DNA of 64,000 nt, taken from NCBI GenBank assembly GCA_004194705.1, contig SADC01000034.1, forward strand, positions 186,001-250,000, written 5' to 3'. The position numbers and the translations under genes are program-made. Positions 50,601 through 61,828 of the stretch are shown piece by piece. This stretch comes from Ditylenchus dipsaci. Taxonomy: Eukaryota > Nematoda > Chromadorea > Rhabditida > Anguinidae. The notes beneath the pieces were generated by a model, which did no database searches, was not told the origin of the DNA, and saw only the letters and a program-made list of their open reading frames with translations. Position 1 is the stretch's first letter. Each line of letters starts with the position of its first letter.

Positions 50601-53600
50601 TGAGAGTTAGAGATACGCGCACTCACTTACCTTAGACATGATTCGAGAAGTACTTTTGACCATAAAATGCATATAGAGTCTTTTTTGCCACGGTCCAGTT
50701 GAAAAAAATGGTAGGAACATCCGAAATAGTCCAGAATTCACTTTTTTTAATAATTTTGCCATGAAAGTGGCCCTGTTTATTCCCTTCCCTCCCAATACAG
50801 CCGTAATTCCCTTAAAAAATGTCTTGGCGGGAATTCAAAAAAATAATTTTTTGAATTTTCTTAAATTTTTTACCTTGGGGGACCAAGGCAAATCGAAAAA
50901 AATTTTTTTCGATTTTTCGGAAACCAAAGTGTTTCCGTGCCTATTCAGAGCACGAGAATCAAATGGGACGGGTCCTTTCCCTTCAGGAAAAGTAAATTTT
51001 TCGCTAGCTGGGGGGGGGGGGCGATTCTATAGTGTTACCTTTTCGAGTTAACGTTTCGCCAATCCGACATTTCGAAAGACACATTTGCGAATTATACACT
51101 TTTCCAGTAATCACTTTCTAGTCGACATACAGCCGCGCCGGCGCCTCTTTTTTCAGTAGTTTTTCATATGCACGCTTCAAAATGATTTTTTTTTATTTCG
51201 ACTTTGCCCTTTAAAAATAATTTTATTAATAACTTTCCCATGGTTTTTTCGGCTCAGGCTAAAAAACCACTCATCCTGAGTCAGATTTTGCCTCGTCGTT
51301 AACTGTGGAATTTCTGGTATATTATACCAGAAATTTCACAGTTAATAACGCACAGTCAAAGATGGGGCAAAATCTGACTCAGGTTGAGTGGGTGTTCATC
51401 CTGAGTCGAAAAAAAAATAAAAAGTTTATTTTGAGGCGTGTTATATTTTATTATTATGAAAATAGACTTTTTAGTTGTTTCAAACTGTGTTTTGTACTGA
51501 TTCTTTCACCTTTTTTCAGCCTTTTTGACTCATACAGCTTCACATCTTTTTAAATTCTATATTACATGTTGAAAAAGCGATAAAATTATAGTAAAAAATG
51601 AAAATAAATGAAAATTTGCATAGCTACTTTTCTGTGTAAGTTACTCGGCGTTCGGTGCCAATTTTTTCACATTTTTTCATAAAATTCAGATTTGAAAGCA
51701 TAACTCAGTTTTTAGAAGCAAATTCGATTTAATAGCAGCATGAAACGATTCAGAGTGAATTTGAAAAGGACTCCACCCTCCAAGTAAAAGTGTGCCCCGT
51801 TATCTTCAAATCGCTAGCTTACAACTCTTAATAATGAAAATATCAAGGAATACGTTGTGGAAAAAGTGCCTTGCTGTTGCCCTCTACCTCTGATGGGTTC
51901 TGCATGGTGACTGGGCCATAGCTAAACTTATACTAACTGGTGTCCAAAAAGTTCGGAGCGGACTTTTAAGCTTAATTTTTGAAATGAAAATTATGCAATA
52001 AAAAAATTCCAAATATACAGTTTTGTTGCCCTGAGTCTCCTCTTTCCAATGGCATATTTAACTTAGCTTGATTATTCTGGATAACTCACCATTTGGGTCC
52101 AAAACACTTGTCTGGTCATTTTGAGAAGGTTACCCGCGTTTTCATCACTTTAACTGGTCAAATGTTTTATTGAATTTTAAGCGTCACGACAAAATTTTAT
52201 CACCATGTTGTAGCGCAGCTCAAGAGCTACAAAACCCATGTTACAAAATGAATTTTGAAAATATTAAGTGTTGAGATATGGCCTTTTGGAAAAAATCATT
52301 TTCTTGAAAAATGACCAAAATCAGAAAAATTGGCAAAAACTTGCGTTTTGGTCATTTTTCAAGAAATGATTTTTTCCAAAAGGCCATATCTCAACACTTA
52401 AATTTTCAAAATTCAGTTTGTAACATGGGTTTTGTAGCTCTTGAGCTGCGCTACAACATGACGCTCAAATTTCAATAAAACATTTGACCAGTTAAGGTGA
52501 TGAAAACGCTGGTCAACTTCTCAAAATGACCAGACAAGTGTTTGGACCCAAATGGTGAGTTATCCAGAATAATCAGCTAAGTTAAATATGCCATTGGAAA
52601 GAGGAGACTCAGGGCAACAAAACTGTATATTTGGAATTTTTTTATTGCATAATTTTCATTTCAAAAATTAAGCTTAAAAGTCCGCTCCGAACTTTTTGGA
52701 CACCAGTTATTAGTAGTTTTCTCTTTTACTATTAGTAGGTGCTTATTAAATAGCAAACCGAGCCTTACCATAGGGCACAGCAGCCTTTGTTGCATTCTTT
52801 GAAGTGTAAATATTGACCGGCGCTCTAGGTTTGGCAATTTGACGGTTGCTGTTGGGCACTGCCACACTTTGATGTTCTCTACACCACCATCATCTTCTTC
52901 TTCCTCCACTTCTAGACCTTGGTTTTTGTGGCAGTTTTGAGGACCCTGAGGGAACAGTCAAAAAATACAAATAAAAATGGGCTTAAAAACTCACATTTTT
53001 GATCAACTGTTCGAGTTGTTTGTAGGTGGTTTTGGAGTGGACGTAGGGCTTGAGATTGGAAGGCAGGCCAGTGTCACCTCCCAACACTTCCATCAACTTG
53101 TCTCTAGCAAAATTGTAGTACCTACGGAGGGTGGTGTTCACTGCCTGAACACTTACTCATGTTTGTGTACGAAAATAGATAAATTCCAAATCTATTTTGT
53201 ATTACCAAAAATAAAACCATTATTGAAAAAACTCTGATAAAACCCAATTAAACAAGTTCGGAGGTGAGTGATTAAGTTTGAAAATGTAAAAGACTAGAAG
53301 AATTTCAGAACACTTTGAAAGTTTCCAACAAGCCTCTTAAATTTTTTTAGAAAAAGAATATTTCTTTAAAAAATTTCACCCCTAAAAGAAAACATTTTTA
53401 AAACTTTTCGACTCCGGGGATCGAAAAGTCTTTTTCAGTCGAAACTTTGTACGGGCTTTTAGAAGTGACACTCTAAATGTCGAAAGCTAAAGGTTTGATC
53501 CTTAGAAGTTCACTGGATACAGAATTGAAAATTGACACGTCGATTACATGTCAAAAACCCAAAATAAACTCCGCAGCAGCCATTTTTTTAAATTCGGTTT

Positions 53601-56600
53601 CTTTTCTTTAATTTTTGACGTTAATTGGTTTAAAAAAGGACAAAAAAGACAGTTGATGGAAAAAAGGACGTTATTTTAAAACGACACTTAAATTTCAAAA
53701 GATTCGGGGTTTTTAGATGAAGATTCAAAATATTTAGATCCAAAAATAATCTTTTCAAAGAAGACGTTTTAGAGTCTTGGCTTAGAACTCTTTTTAAAAA
53801 ATCTTTTTTTTTTACTTTATAACATACCTGTATCTGGTTTAATTGACTTTTTTACGGTTACACATGCAAAAAGGCAATTTTAAAGTCAATGACCGTATCA
53901 AATTTCAAATAATTTTTTAGCCATTTTTAGTTACCCTCAGCATCTATTTCGATTTTAGGCAAACAAAGTAAAAAACTTAATAATAGTGACTGATCCCAAC
54001 TTCTAGTTAACATTTTATAAGGTTTTTCACTCTAGTTGTCTAAAATCGAGATTTAGGGTGATTAAAAATTGCCGGACAATTGTGATAGGTGGTATTAGCC
54101 CAGGGTCAAAATGTAGGCTTATAAGCCAGTTAGAGGGATATATAGACGTAAACACACTTACATTGGACACCTCACAAGCTGCAGTTATAGTGGCTCCGTT
54201 CTCAATCACCTCGATCAACCCTTCCTCAGCTTGGAACGGAGCTCCTGGTCTTTGGATGCAGCTATCACGTCTTCTATAACTCCGTGCACAACTGCAATAT
54301 GCATGTATGGTAAAATCGGGGTTGGACTGCGGAATATTCACCTTGAGGATACATGCTCCAGTGACTAGGCATACACTTTTTCTTGCCGCTGCTACCAGGC
54401 GAAACTTTGGGCGAATCAGTTTTTGGTGGTGGTGTGTAGGCAATCATTTGGTTGACCTGCTTCACCGATTTACCGATCCTGAACAAGGATTTGGTTGAGT
54501 ATGTAGCTAGGGTTGGCCATAATATCGGCCAAATACTATGCCTTGATCCAAAGTAATAACACCATTTTTTGTAAAAAAACATCGAAACAGAAAATTTTCG
54601 GCAGTTTATAAAAGAACTTTTGTACAAAAAAATAAGATAGGAAAACTTTCTTATTTATATTTTTCGATAAATTTCGACCAACTTTAAAAAAGATTGCAAA
54701 ATTAAAGACAAATTCGAAAAAGTTTTCGAAATTTTCGGGATACTTGTTGGCCAATTTCTGTGGCCAGTTGTCCGCGTAGTGGACCATCCGATGACCCTAT
54801 ATGTAAGTTTGTGTTTTTAATAGACATAAATAACGGAATTTTGCAGCGAAATCTCGTAATCTTACAGCAAATTTAGGTTTTTCTTTTTTTCTAATAAATT
54901 TTCGAAACTTTTTGAAAAGGTAATAATACCGTTATGTAGCCCTCCGATTCTAGTCTCTGATGACGGGTAATTTATTATACCATCTCTGCAAAAAGTAGAA
55001 CAAAAAAATGAAAATATCGCTCTTTAAAAATCAGGTGGGGAGGCGAGATTTAGCAGGGTGGAGGTGTGCTTCGATCGGGCTAGCCCCTCCCTTCTTGAAT
55101 GGGTTCCTGAGCGACGACTGTTAAGAATTAGAAACGGAACAAGAAATAGAAAAAAGTCAAATCTATAAATCTATTCGATAAGTCAACCAACCCATGGTGG
55201 TGGCATTTAATGGAGACTTCTTTGCTCCTGCACATTTGCTTTCGGGCTGAAAACATTGAAGGATCGGTCGTTTTCTGCGTGACTGCTGGCGGTGGTTAGC
55301 ACTGCAGCAAATCGATTATTTACATACAGACACAAAAAAATAGTATAAGGCATCAACTTACTTCCATAAGACTTGGACCTGGTGTTCTTGGACACAGAAG
55401 TGTTGAGCACCGCGTCCCCAGCTGAAGCCCTGGCCCCTTTCCTGGCTGGTCTGATCTCCTCCTCCACCTGTCTATTCTCCTTGTCATTGGTGGGGGCAGC
55501 TGGTCTATGGATAGAGAACGTGCTGGTTTGTAACCACCGGAGTACGTCTCTTTGCTTAGCAGCTTCGGGATCTCTGTCACTGAGTGAGAAAGCCGAGTTG
55601 TGCCTAGCACGCAGTGGAGTGACTACTGCAACAGGCGCAGGGAGCACCTCTTTGACTCTGCCCGACCTCTTGCCTGAACTTTCCCGTTTGGGTGGAAGAG
55701 CAGGCTGGGCGAAATGTGTGGGTTTGGGAGAAGGGGCTGGCACAAGGGACATAGTCGACCGACGTGCACCCTCTTTGCGACTGGTTGTCGGAGTACTGTT
55801 TTCTGCTTGAGTCTAAAACACTTACATCATATTATGGAATATGGTATTCGATCTATCTATTAATTTCATTTCGCAGAGGTGGATTTTACGATATATATTA
55901 ATGGCTTTTTTGTTGGTTCATTTTTAGGGCTGTAAATATTCCAGAAATGGCTAAAATTAAATCGCCCCTCAAAAGTACGAATTTTACCAGCAAACTATTG
56001 GATTTCGCAGTAAATATTAATTTGACATTCATCTTTCGATTTTATTGTAATTTTGTTTAGCGTGTAGCTGCTTTCTAATGAGCTATCGAATTTCGCTAAA
56101 TAACTTGAAAATGTAGAGATTAAGAAGTTTCAAAAAAGCATCATTTTTTAAGCCTTTAAAACTATACATTGCCCAAATCATTTAGCTTTTTGTTAGCTCA
56201 TTAGAAAGCCAACATCCAAAGCTGCATGCTGGTGCAAAATTTAAAAGAAAATCAAAAGAAAAACGCCAAAATAAAATTTCCTGCTGAAATTTTTCGACTT
56301 TTGAAGATGCACTACAGTTACATGCTTTCGAAAATATGCTGCGGCGTGAAAAAAAGGACACATCAATATTTTTAAATGGTGGTTTTTTTTTGAAATCCTG
56401 TCTGGATAGAAATTTACGAAATGTCGAAAGGCCCACCCTGAGCCTGGTTACATGGTTGTACAGACTGGTGTAGCTGGTCTCTGGAGTCAGCTGGAACTGT
56501 TTGGAGTCTGCTGGCACAGCCACTTCGCCCAACACATTCACCAGACGTTCCTGGACTTGTGGTAATAGTTCTGGATGGTGGAGATAGACAGCTAAAAAAA

Positions 56601-59600
56601 AGTGATTAAGAGCAGAAGAGGGAGGCTTGATTTTAACAACTTAAAAGTGGTGCACTAACCTGGTACTTGTCGATGGCACTCTTCAGCGATGCATCTGTTC
56701 TACAAGAAAAAGAATATATGATTAGAGGAACAGGGAAGGGGTAGCAACTAACGTGATGATCTCCTTAAGGGCTTCGAACATACGCTCTTTTTAGGATGCT
56801 CAATCTTGCAGCTAGTCAGGGCATCTCGGATGGCCCATCAATCACTGGATTTTAAAAATCAAATTAATTTTTCTGCTTATTAATTATTTCATCTCTATTT
56901 TAAAGGGCAGGATAGGTAACTCAAAACTTTTTTAAAAAGTACATTTGGTTGAAAAAAGTACAGCTTGGTCATTTTTCGTCAAAATACCATTCTATCCATT
57001 GTTTATTGATTTTTGTCGGCTAAAGTACACAATCTCCCTGGCCAAAAATGACCAAAATGGTGTCTTAAGGGTATTTCAGCTACTTTAAACGCGGAAAAGC
57101 AACAAAAATTACTGGGAAGACACTTTTTAGCACTTTTTGAGAAAAAGGTGTTTTGCATTTTCGCCTTGGGAGATCAAGGTAACTTAACCTAAAAGGGTAA
57201 GTGCATATCTTTAAAATACCAAAAAAAGATAAGCTTTGAACATAGTTTTGCTAATTGGGGCCTACCGCACAAAGAAACTCTGGTATGCGTACATATTTCA
57301 TGCATCCATAGTCACTTTCGAGTGATTTGCGTCTAAGGTATGTGGTTGTGCGAATCTCAACTCCAAGCCCCTGCGCCCCGAAAGGGGCTTGGTTGGTTAG
57401 AGGTGCGCGCACTCACTGAATTTAGACATAATCCCGAGCAAGACTCTTGATCAAAAATGTATATTTAAGACTCTTTTTGCCCTGCTTTAGTGACCGAAAT
57501 AGGGTAAAAACCACAAAATAAGATATCTGAGTATCCTCCAGAACGGCCAAAAAGTCGATTTTGGTAAAAAAAAATTTTGTGGAAAGTGTTTTCCCAATCG
57601 TTTTTTCATCTTCTCCATACGTAAAAGTGGTCATATCGCATAAAAACGAGGTTTGAAACAGTATCGGGCCAGGGGGATTCTGTACTCCGGCCTTCTTGTT
57701 ACCGGGGTGGTAGTAACAATCAACGGATAAAATCCGCGGATAGAAATATCCGCGGATAAAAACCCGTAGTAACAATCACAGATAGAAATATCTGCGGATA
57801 CGGATAAAATCCATGCATTTATCCGCAGCTAAGGATAAATCCATGGATATATATGTACGGACTTATCCGCGTATAAAATCTGAGAATAAATATGAGCATG
57901 GTTATTTCCACTAAAAGTAAAAAAATAAACTACTATTTTTTATGTTCTCTTTAAACCAGGAAAATGTTTTATTTATATTTATTCATGTGTTATTTTAGAA
58001 AATCAGTCAAAAAATATTGCATAAATCTTTTTTGCACTATGTTTTCGAAGAATTTTGCACAAGTGTTCCCTTAAATCTGTCTAAAGTTTTTATAATTTCT
58101 ACAATTAGTCTGACACAAGGATGGAAAAAGTATTTTTCTAAGAAAATTTGTACAGTTCAGACGAACACAACGAGGAGGCTGTTTGCGGATGCTAAATCAG
58201 ATTTGTCACACGGAAATGGCCATAACTTGTTTTTTAAATTTTTAAAAAGTTTCTGTTAGTGCCATTTTGTAGCTAAGATTCAAGGCTACCCGATGAGCTA
58301 TTGATAAAAAAAGGTGTTGTTAAAAAAATTGAGTTTAAAAAAAGAATCCGCCCAAGCATCCGCACTCAAATTCTAGTTAAGATTATTGGGCAGATTCTTA
58401 AAATTTTATCTGAGTTTTTAGAGCAATATTTACTCAATCAATAGCCCATTTAGTAGCCCTAAACCTCAACTATATGATGTTAGAAGATACATAAGCAACT
58501 GGAAAATAAAAAAACCACACTAACTGAATAATTTTGAGGAAAAAAATTTAAAAAGCGAGGATTCTGTTTCGGAGATTCTTAGTGATTAGTCTGTTTTAGC
58601 ATCCGCAAACAGCCTCCTCATTGTGAATGCGCCTTTAAAACAGCAGAAGCTCTTTTTTTAAATTTTTTGCTAAAATCCAGAGCATAACTTTGACCCAGCT
58701 AGATTTGTTTTCGGAATCCTGTTTTAATGATTGCTAAGCATTTTCTCTTTGCTAAAACAATGAAAAAATATTTTTAATAATTTTTGAAGAAAAAATTCAG
58801 TGCAGAAAAAACACGACTAAAAGACTGCTTTTTAAACAAAACTTCTTTTTTTGTAAAATAATACACCTATTCAAGCGTATTCACGCGTTTTGGATAGTAA
58901 TCGATTTTAAAATACACAAGAAAATATTTTTATCAGCGGATTTATCCTGCTCCCGACCAGGCTAAGTAATATCCGCGGATATTTGATTGTTACTACGGAT
59001 TTTATCCGCGGATATTTCTCCATATCTGCGGTTTTTTGACTGTTGCTACCGATTATCCGTATCCGCGGATTTTATCAGATTTTGACGTAAAACCTTAAAA
59101 ATAAAGAAGATTTAGGGTTCCCCAAATATATTACACTAGCTTTTTTAGGAGGCAGAGGTTGACAAGTATATTATCCTCTCTACTTATTATACTATGTCAG
59201 ATTATCTTCAAACGTAGAAGAATAATTGATCTTGAAAAAAAAAATCATTTAACCCCCTGGTCACACTCCTTGGTCTTGGTCGATGTCGAGGTCGACTTTT
59301 TTGAACTTCTTTTGTGGCCAGAGAAAGTTTTTTCTAGTATCATTTTTATGTTTTTTATACCAAACAATAGCTCAGGATCTAAGCTTTTTTGCGTATCAAA
59401 AATATTTCAAAAAATGTAACAAAAATACATATGATGGTCTAAAAGTTGTAGGTTGGTCGATGTCACGGTCGAGGTACATCGACCTCGACATCGACCAACC
59501 TACAACTTTTGTATTATTACACGCCTTTTTGTCATTTAAATCAAAATTTGTCTGATGTAAAGAAAGATTAGTTCCTGAGCTATTGTTTGGTATAAAAAAC

Positions 59601-61748
59601 ATAAAAATTATACAAGAAAAAATCATCTCTGGCCACAAAGAAGTTCATAAAAATTGACCTTGACATCGACCAGACCAAGGAGTGTGACCATAGCCTAAAA
59701 ATTTAAAAAATGAATCTCTCAAAAAAATGTAAAAAATGTCGCCCACAAATAAAAATACAAAACAAACCAGGAAGATTTAGCCTTTAGCTGTTCGTTTCCA
59801 ATTAAAGGAGCATAAGTTTGATCTCAAAAATTTGAATTCTCGGGCAGCAGTTTTTTTAAAGGACGATATTCTTTGCGCGCAGTGGCATGTGCAAAATTTG
59901 AATTGGCGGGGGACACTTCTCTTTCGTCTATCAGTGTACTCTTTCGAGTAATTTGAAAAGACTCGAAAGAGTATACTGATAGACGAAAGAGAAAAGTCCC
60001 CGCCAATTTAAATTTTGCACATTCTACTGCGCGCAAAAAGCATGGTCCTTTAAAAAGACAAAATCAATTTAAATTCCACCAATGAAAACCGCCGAAAAAC
60101 TGTCGAAATGACTATCAAAATTCAAGTTGATTTTGTCTATATAATAAACAATGGTGCCCGGGAATTCAAGCATTGGATCTTATTAGCGTGAGCATGCCTC
60201 TTTAAAGGGCCATGGTCACACGTTCTGGATTGTGCCCCGCCAATTCAAAAATTTTTGCCTAATCACTAAACTTCTGTAAAGATTTTTCAGCTTGGTTTTT
60301 AACAAAACAAGGCCTAGAATTTAATTTTAGGTAAAACTGTGCTAGAAACCAAGCTGAAAAATCCGTACATAAGTTCAATGATTAGGAAATTTATTTTGAA
60401 TTGGTGGGGACAACCGTTGTCGGAGACGGCAATGGCCCTTTAAGTCCGACTTTATTTGAAGTCCAAAAATACCTACACAAGGGATAACTCTTCCAGTACT
60501 CTGGCACCACAATCTAAAATTCAGTATTTCATTGTGTGAAGCATGTTTAAGCGAAAAAGTTCACCTTTCTGTTGCCTTTGCCAGAACTATTGTTTTTGTT
60601 ATTGGGCATGGTGGATGAGGACAGGTCAGCCTTGTTGGGACTTGGCAGTTGAGGGCTGGTTTCCTCACCTGAGTCTTCCTCTTCTACTTGCATTGCCACT
60701 TTCTTGGTTGACAAGCTTTTCCTTCTGGATGATTTGGAGGTGGATGGTTTATTTCGGAAGGGTCGCTCTCCACCTCCTCCTCGTTCAGTTCCGGCAAATT
60801 CTTGGAGATGGCTCTGCAAACAACAATAAAGTCGAATCTTGGCAAACGAGCACCCCTCGAGTTCTTTCCCATCTAGGTTTAATACTTTTTACCACAAATT
60901 TGGAATCTTTTGATAAATTTGATTTTTAGCCTATTGGATTCCGATTTCGTCGATTGCTTTTGAGAAGCAATCGCAATTTAGACATGCAACTCTCTCAATA
61001 ACGATAGCCTATAATTTGGCGGATCGCTCATTATTGAAAGAGTTTGGGTCTAATAAGAATAGCAAGTTTTCACATTAAGATGAGAGATATCACTTTCAAA
61101 AACTTTCACAGAACAGGGTATGCCAATCATAATCTGCCTGCCTCAAAGGCAGCATAGTTGTCTCAAAATTTTAATTTCCTCTCTTTTTTCTAAAAGATTG
61201 GCAACTGTCAAGGCAGAAAAATTTCTTAACTTATTCTTTCTAACTAAATGTTTTTCTGGATCAAACATACGTATAAATCTTAAAATTATAGCTGAAAAGA
61301 TAATCAAAGGTAAAGTTGGGTAATAAGGAGAGGAGATATTTCAAAAAAGAGCGATGGATTTGACTTTATCAAGAGTTAAACACCGTAATGCCTTCTAAGT
61401 TATTGTTACTTTCCGAGCAACCAATTTTTGCGTGTTGATTTTGATAGAAAACCGACCTGGCCCTAGTCACGGACATGTACTTTCGAGCAGCAGCCACTAA
61501 TGTCTCGAGCTGCTGCAAAGGCACCTTATGCAAAACTGCTGCTGACTGCACACTGAGAGTGTTGCTGAGCACTATGCGCATCACGACCCTGCAGACAAAT
61601 GAAACTGATAATCAATATTGAGCAACGCAATACAAAAGTCTACTTACTTGACAGCCTCCACTTGCGAATCTTCATAATCTGATCTCTGGAGCACATCCTC
61701 CACAGCAGCAAATATTTCGTCTTCGGTGAAATCAGTTGTAGAATCCAT
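44649..61748 (-). CDS. Unrecognised large protein with duplicated helical module; about 22 exons
   Basis: Start ATG 61748. Exons: 61748-61648, 61588-61457, 60813-60565, 56844-56753, 56699-56660, 56591-56437, 55812-55362, 55301-55192, 54478-54342, 54291-54162, 53144-52995, 52945-52769, 49164-49082, 49030-48996, 48093-47926, 47870-47817, 47766-47674, 46316-46182, 46120-45965, 44953-44868, 44814-44649; exons between 60565 and 56844 may be missing. The N-terminus (SNTLSVQSAAVLHKVPLQQL) resembles a Psq-type helix-turn-helix. Then come basic and acidic low-complexity segments, a helical module, a Pro/Ser/Arg-rich linker (LPPKRESSGKRSGRVKEVLP, TPPPKTDSPKVSPGSSGKKK), a second copy of the module, and a helical C-terminal half ending EWLVKEKLVTQELD. 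A chromatin or nuclear role is suggested only by composition. About eight exons or junctions need a -1 correction, each placeable beside AG. Without RNA support this could be a pseudogene. Confidence 0.65.
45333..45729. mobile_element. mariner-type palindromic MITE
   Basis: The ends ACAGGGTGTTTCAAGAAATG and CATATTTCTTGAAACACCCTGT are mirrored, with arms of about 150 bases (TGATAACTTTTTTAATAGACC and inverse). ACAGGGTGTTTC-type termini are common in Tc1/mariner relatives. The centre contains a CTTGGTCCCCC palindrome shared with other repeats here. Confidence 0.75.
46602..47474. mobile_element. Tc1/mariner-type foldback with TA duplication
   Basis: CAGTGAGGTCCGAGAAATTC at the left is mirrored by GAAATCCCCTGG...CCACCCTG at the right; TA lies directly outside on each side. 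Arms of about 300 bases follow. It lies in an intron of the minus-strand gene between exons at 47674 and 46316 and has no coding content. Part of the sequence (TTTGGGTCCAAACACTTG) is shared with the 51936-52707 palindrome. Confidence 0.75.
48727..48893. repeat. TACCGTATTCTCTC MITE, 167 bp
   Basis: TACCGTATTCTCTCTAATAG and CTATTAGAGAGAATACGGTA are exact mirrors, each followed by AAGCGCA / TGCGCTT. It is one of the best-preserved short members of the family. Confidence 0.9.
49503..49766. mobile_element. MITE with GGGCTAGGTGAT ends and GCCAAAACGAC repeats
   Basis: The left end GGGCTAGGTGATACTTGCCA and the right end GGCAAGGATCACCTAGCCC mirror each other. Subterminal copies of TTGCCAAAACGAC / GTCGTTTTGGCAA occur at least four times on each side, a pattern typical of subterminal transposase sites. 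It is nested inside a larger GCGCC-ended foldback (49290-51150). Confidence 0.85.
50135..51035. repeat. 900-bp palindrome containing an ACCTTAGACATAATTC hairpin
   Basis: The outer ends ATAGAATCCCCCAGCTAGC (50147) and GCTAGCTGGGG...GATTCTAT (51000-51030) enclose arms with TTCCTGAAGGGGAAGGA, TTTGGTTTCCGAAAAATCG and TGTATTGGGAGGGGAAGG, all mirrored. The central core (50440-50700) is a copy of the hairpin family. Differences between arms are few, suggesting recent origin or arm-to-arm conversion. Confidence 0.8.
51936..52707. mobile_element. mariner-type element forming a near-perfect 770-bp palindrome
   Basis: ACTGGTGTCCAAAAAGTTCG at 51936 is mirrored at 52707 and TA flanks both ends. The arms (about 380 bases each) are almost identical up to a short spacer at about 52325. 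It is non-coding. It lies in the intron between exons 52945-52769 and 49164-49082 of the minus-strand gene, so its transcript would fold into a long hairpin. Confidence 0.9.
53145..54025. other. Intron with no recognised element
   Basis: AT-rich intronic sequence of the minus-strand gene; I see no inverted repeat of note and no exon. Confidence 0.5.
57235..57490. repeat. ACCTTAGACATAATTC hairpin MITE copy (diverged)
   Basis: ATTGGGGCCTACCGCACAAA to CTCTTTTTGCCCTGCTTTAGTG with a shortened central palindrome (CCCCTGCGCCCCGAAAGGGG). The right arm shows GAATTTAGACATAATCCCGA, a variant of the core. Confidence 0.8.
57711..59060. mobile_element. Element with TAGTAACAATCA / ATCCGCGGATA ends, ~1.35 kb
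   Basis: Both ends carry repeated TAGTAACAATCA and ATCCGCGGATAAA motifs in inverted orientation (57711-57850 and 58965-59060). The 1.1-kb interior has no recognisable transposase; an ORF at 58017-58259 is featureless. It may be a non-autonomous hAT-like element, but no clean target duplication is evident. Confidence 0.65.
59258..59690. mobile_element. Palindromic MITE TGGTCACACTCC with GGTCGATGTCGAGG centre
   Basis: The ends TGGTCACACTCCTTGGTC and GACCAAGGAGTGTGACCA are exact mirrors. The arms share TGTGGCCAGAGA and CAAACAATAGCTCAGG. At the centre, TCGATGTCACGGTCGAGGTA meets its inverse (TACATCGACCTCGACATCGA), adding an inner hairpin. Overlapping ORFs on both strands are by-products. Confidence 0.85.
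60160..60440. repeat. CTTCTGTAAAG...TCCGTACATAAG MITE copy
   Basis: CTAAACTTCTGTAAAGATTTTTCAG and CTGAAAAATCCGTACATAAGTT arms with AAGGCCTAGAATTTAAT spacer, flanked by CCTTTAAAGGGCC-type outer arms. Fourth copy of the 12945 family. Confidence 0.7.
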
Positions 61749-61828
61749 TATTGTTGCTTTCCAAACCTTAATAATAATCCAATATTTGGATAATTGATAA
61801 TTAAAACAAAGATTCAAAAAGAGCTATT

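Noticed and set aside
52900..52930. A -1 off-set near AAG GTC TAG in the exon starting 52945
   Set aside because: The previous exon ends in phase 0, which places this exon directly in the correct frame; no correction is needed there.
59159..59638. ORFs suggesting a membrane protein (FMFFIPNNSSG on both strands)
   Set aside because: Identical peptide on opposite strands arises from the 59258-59690 palindrome.
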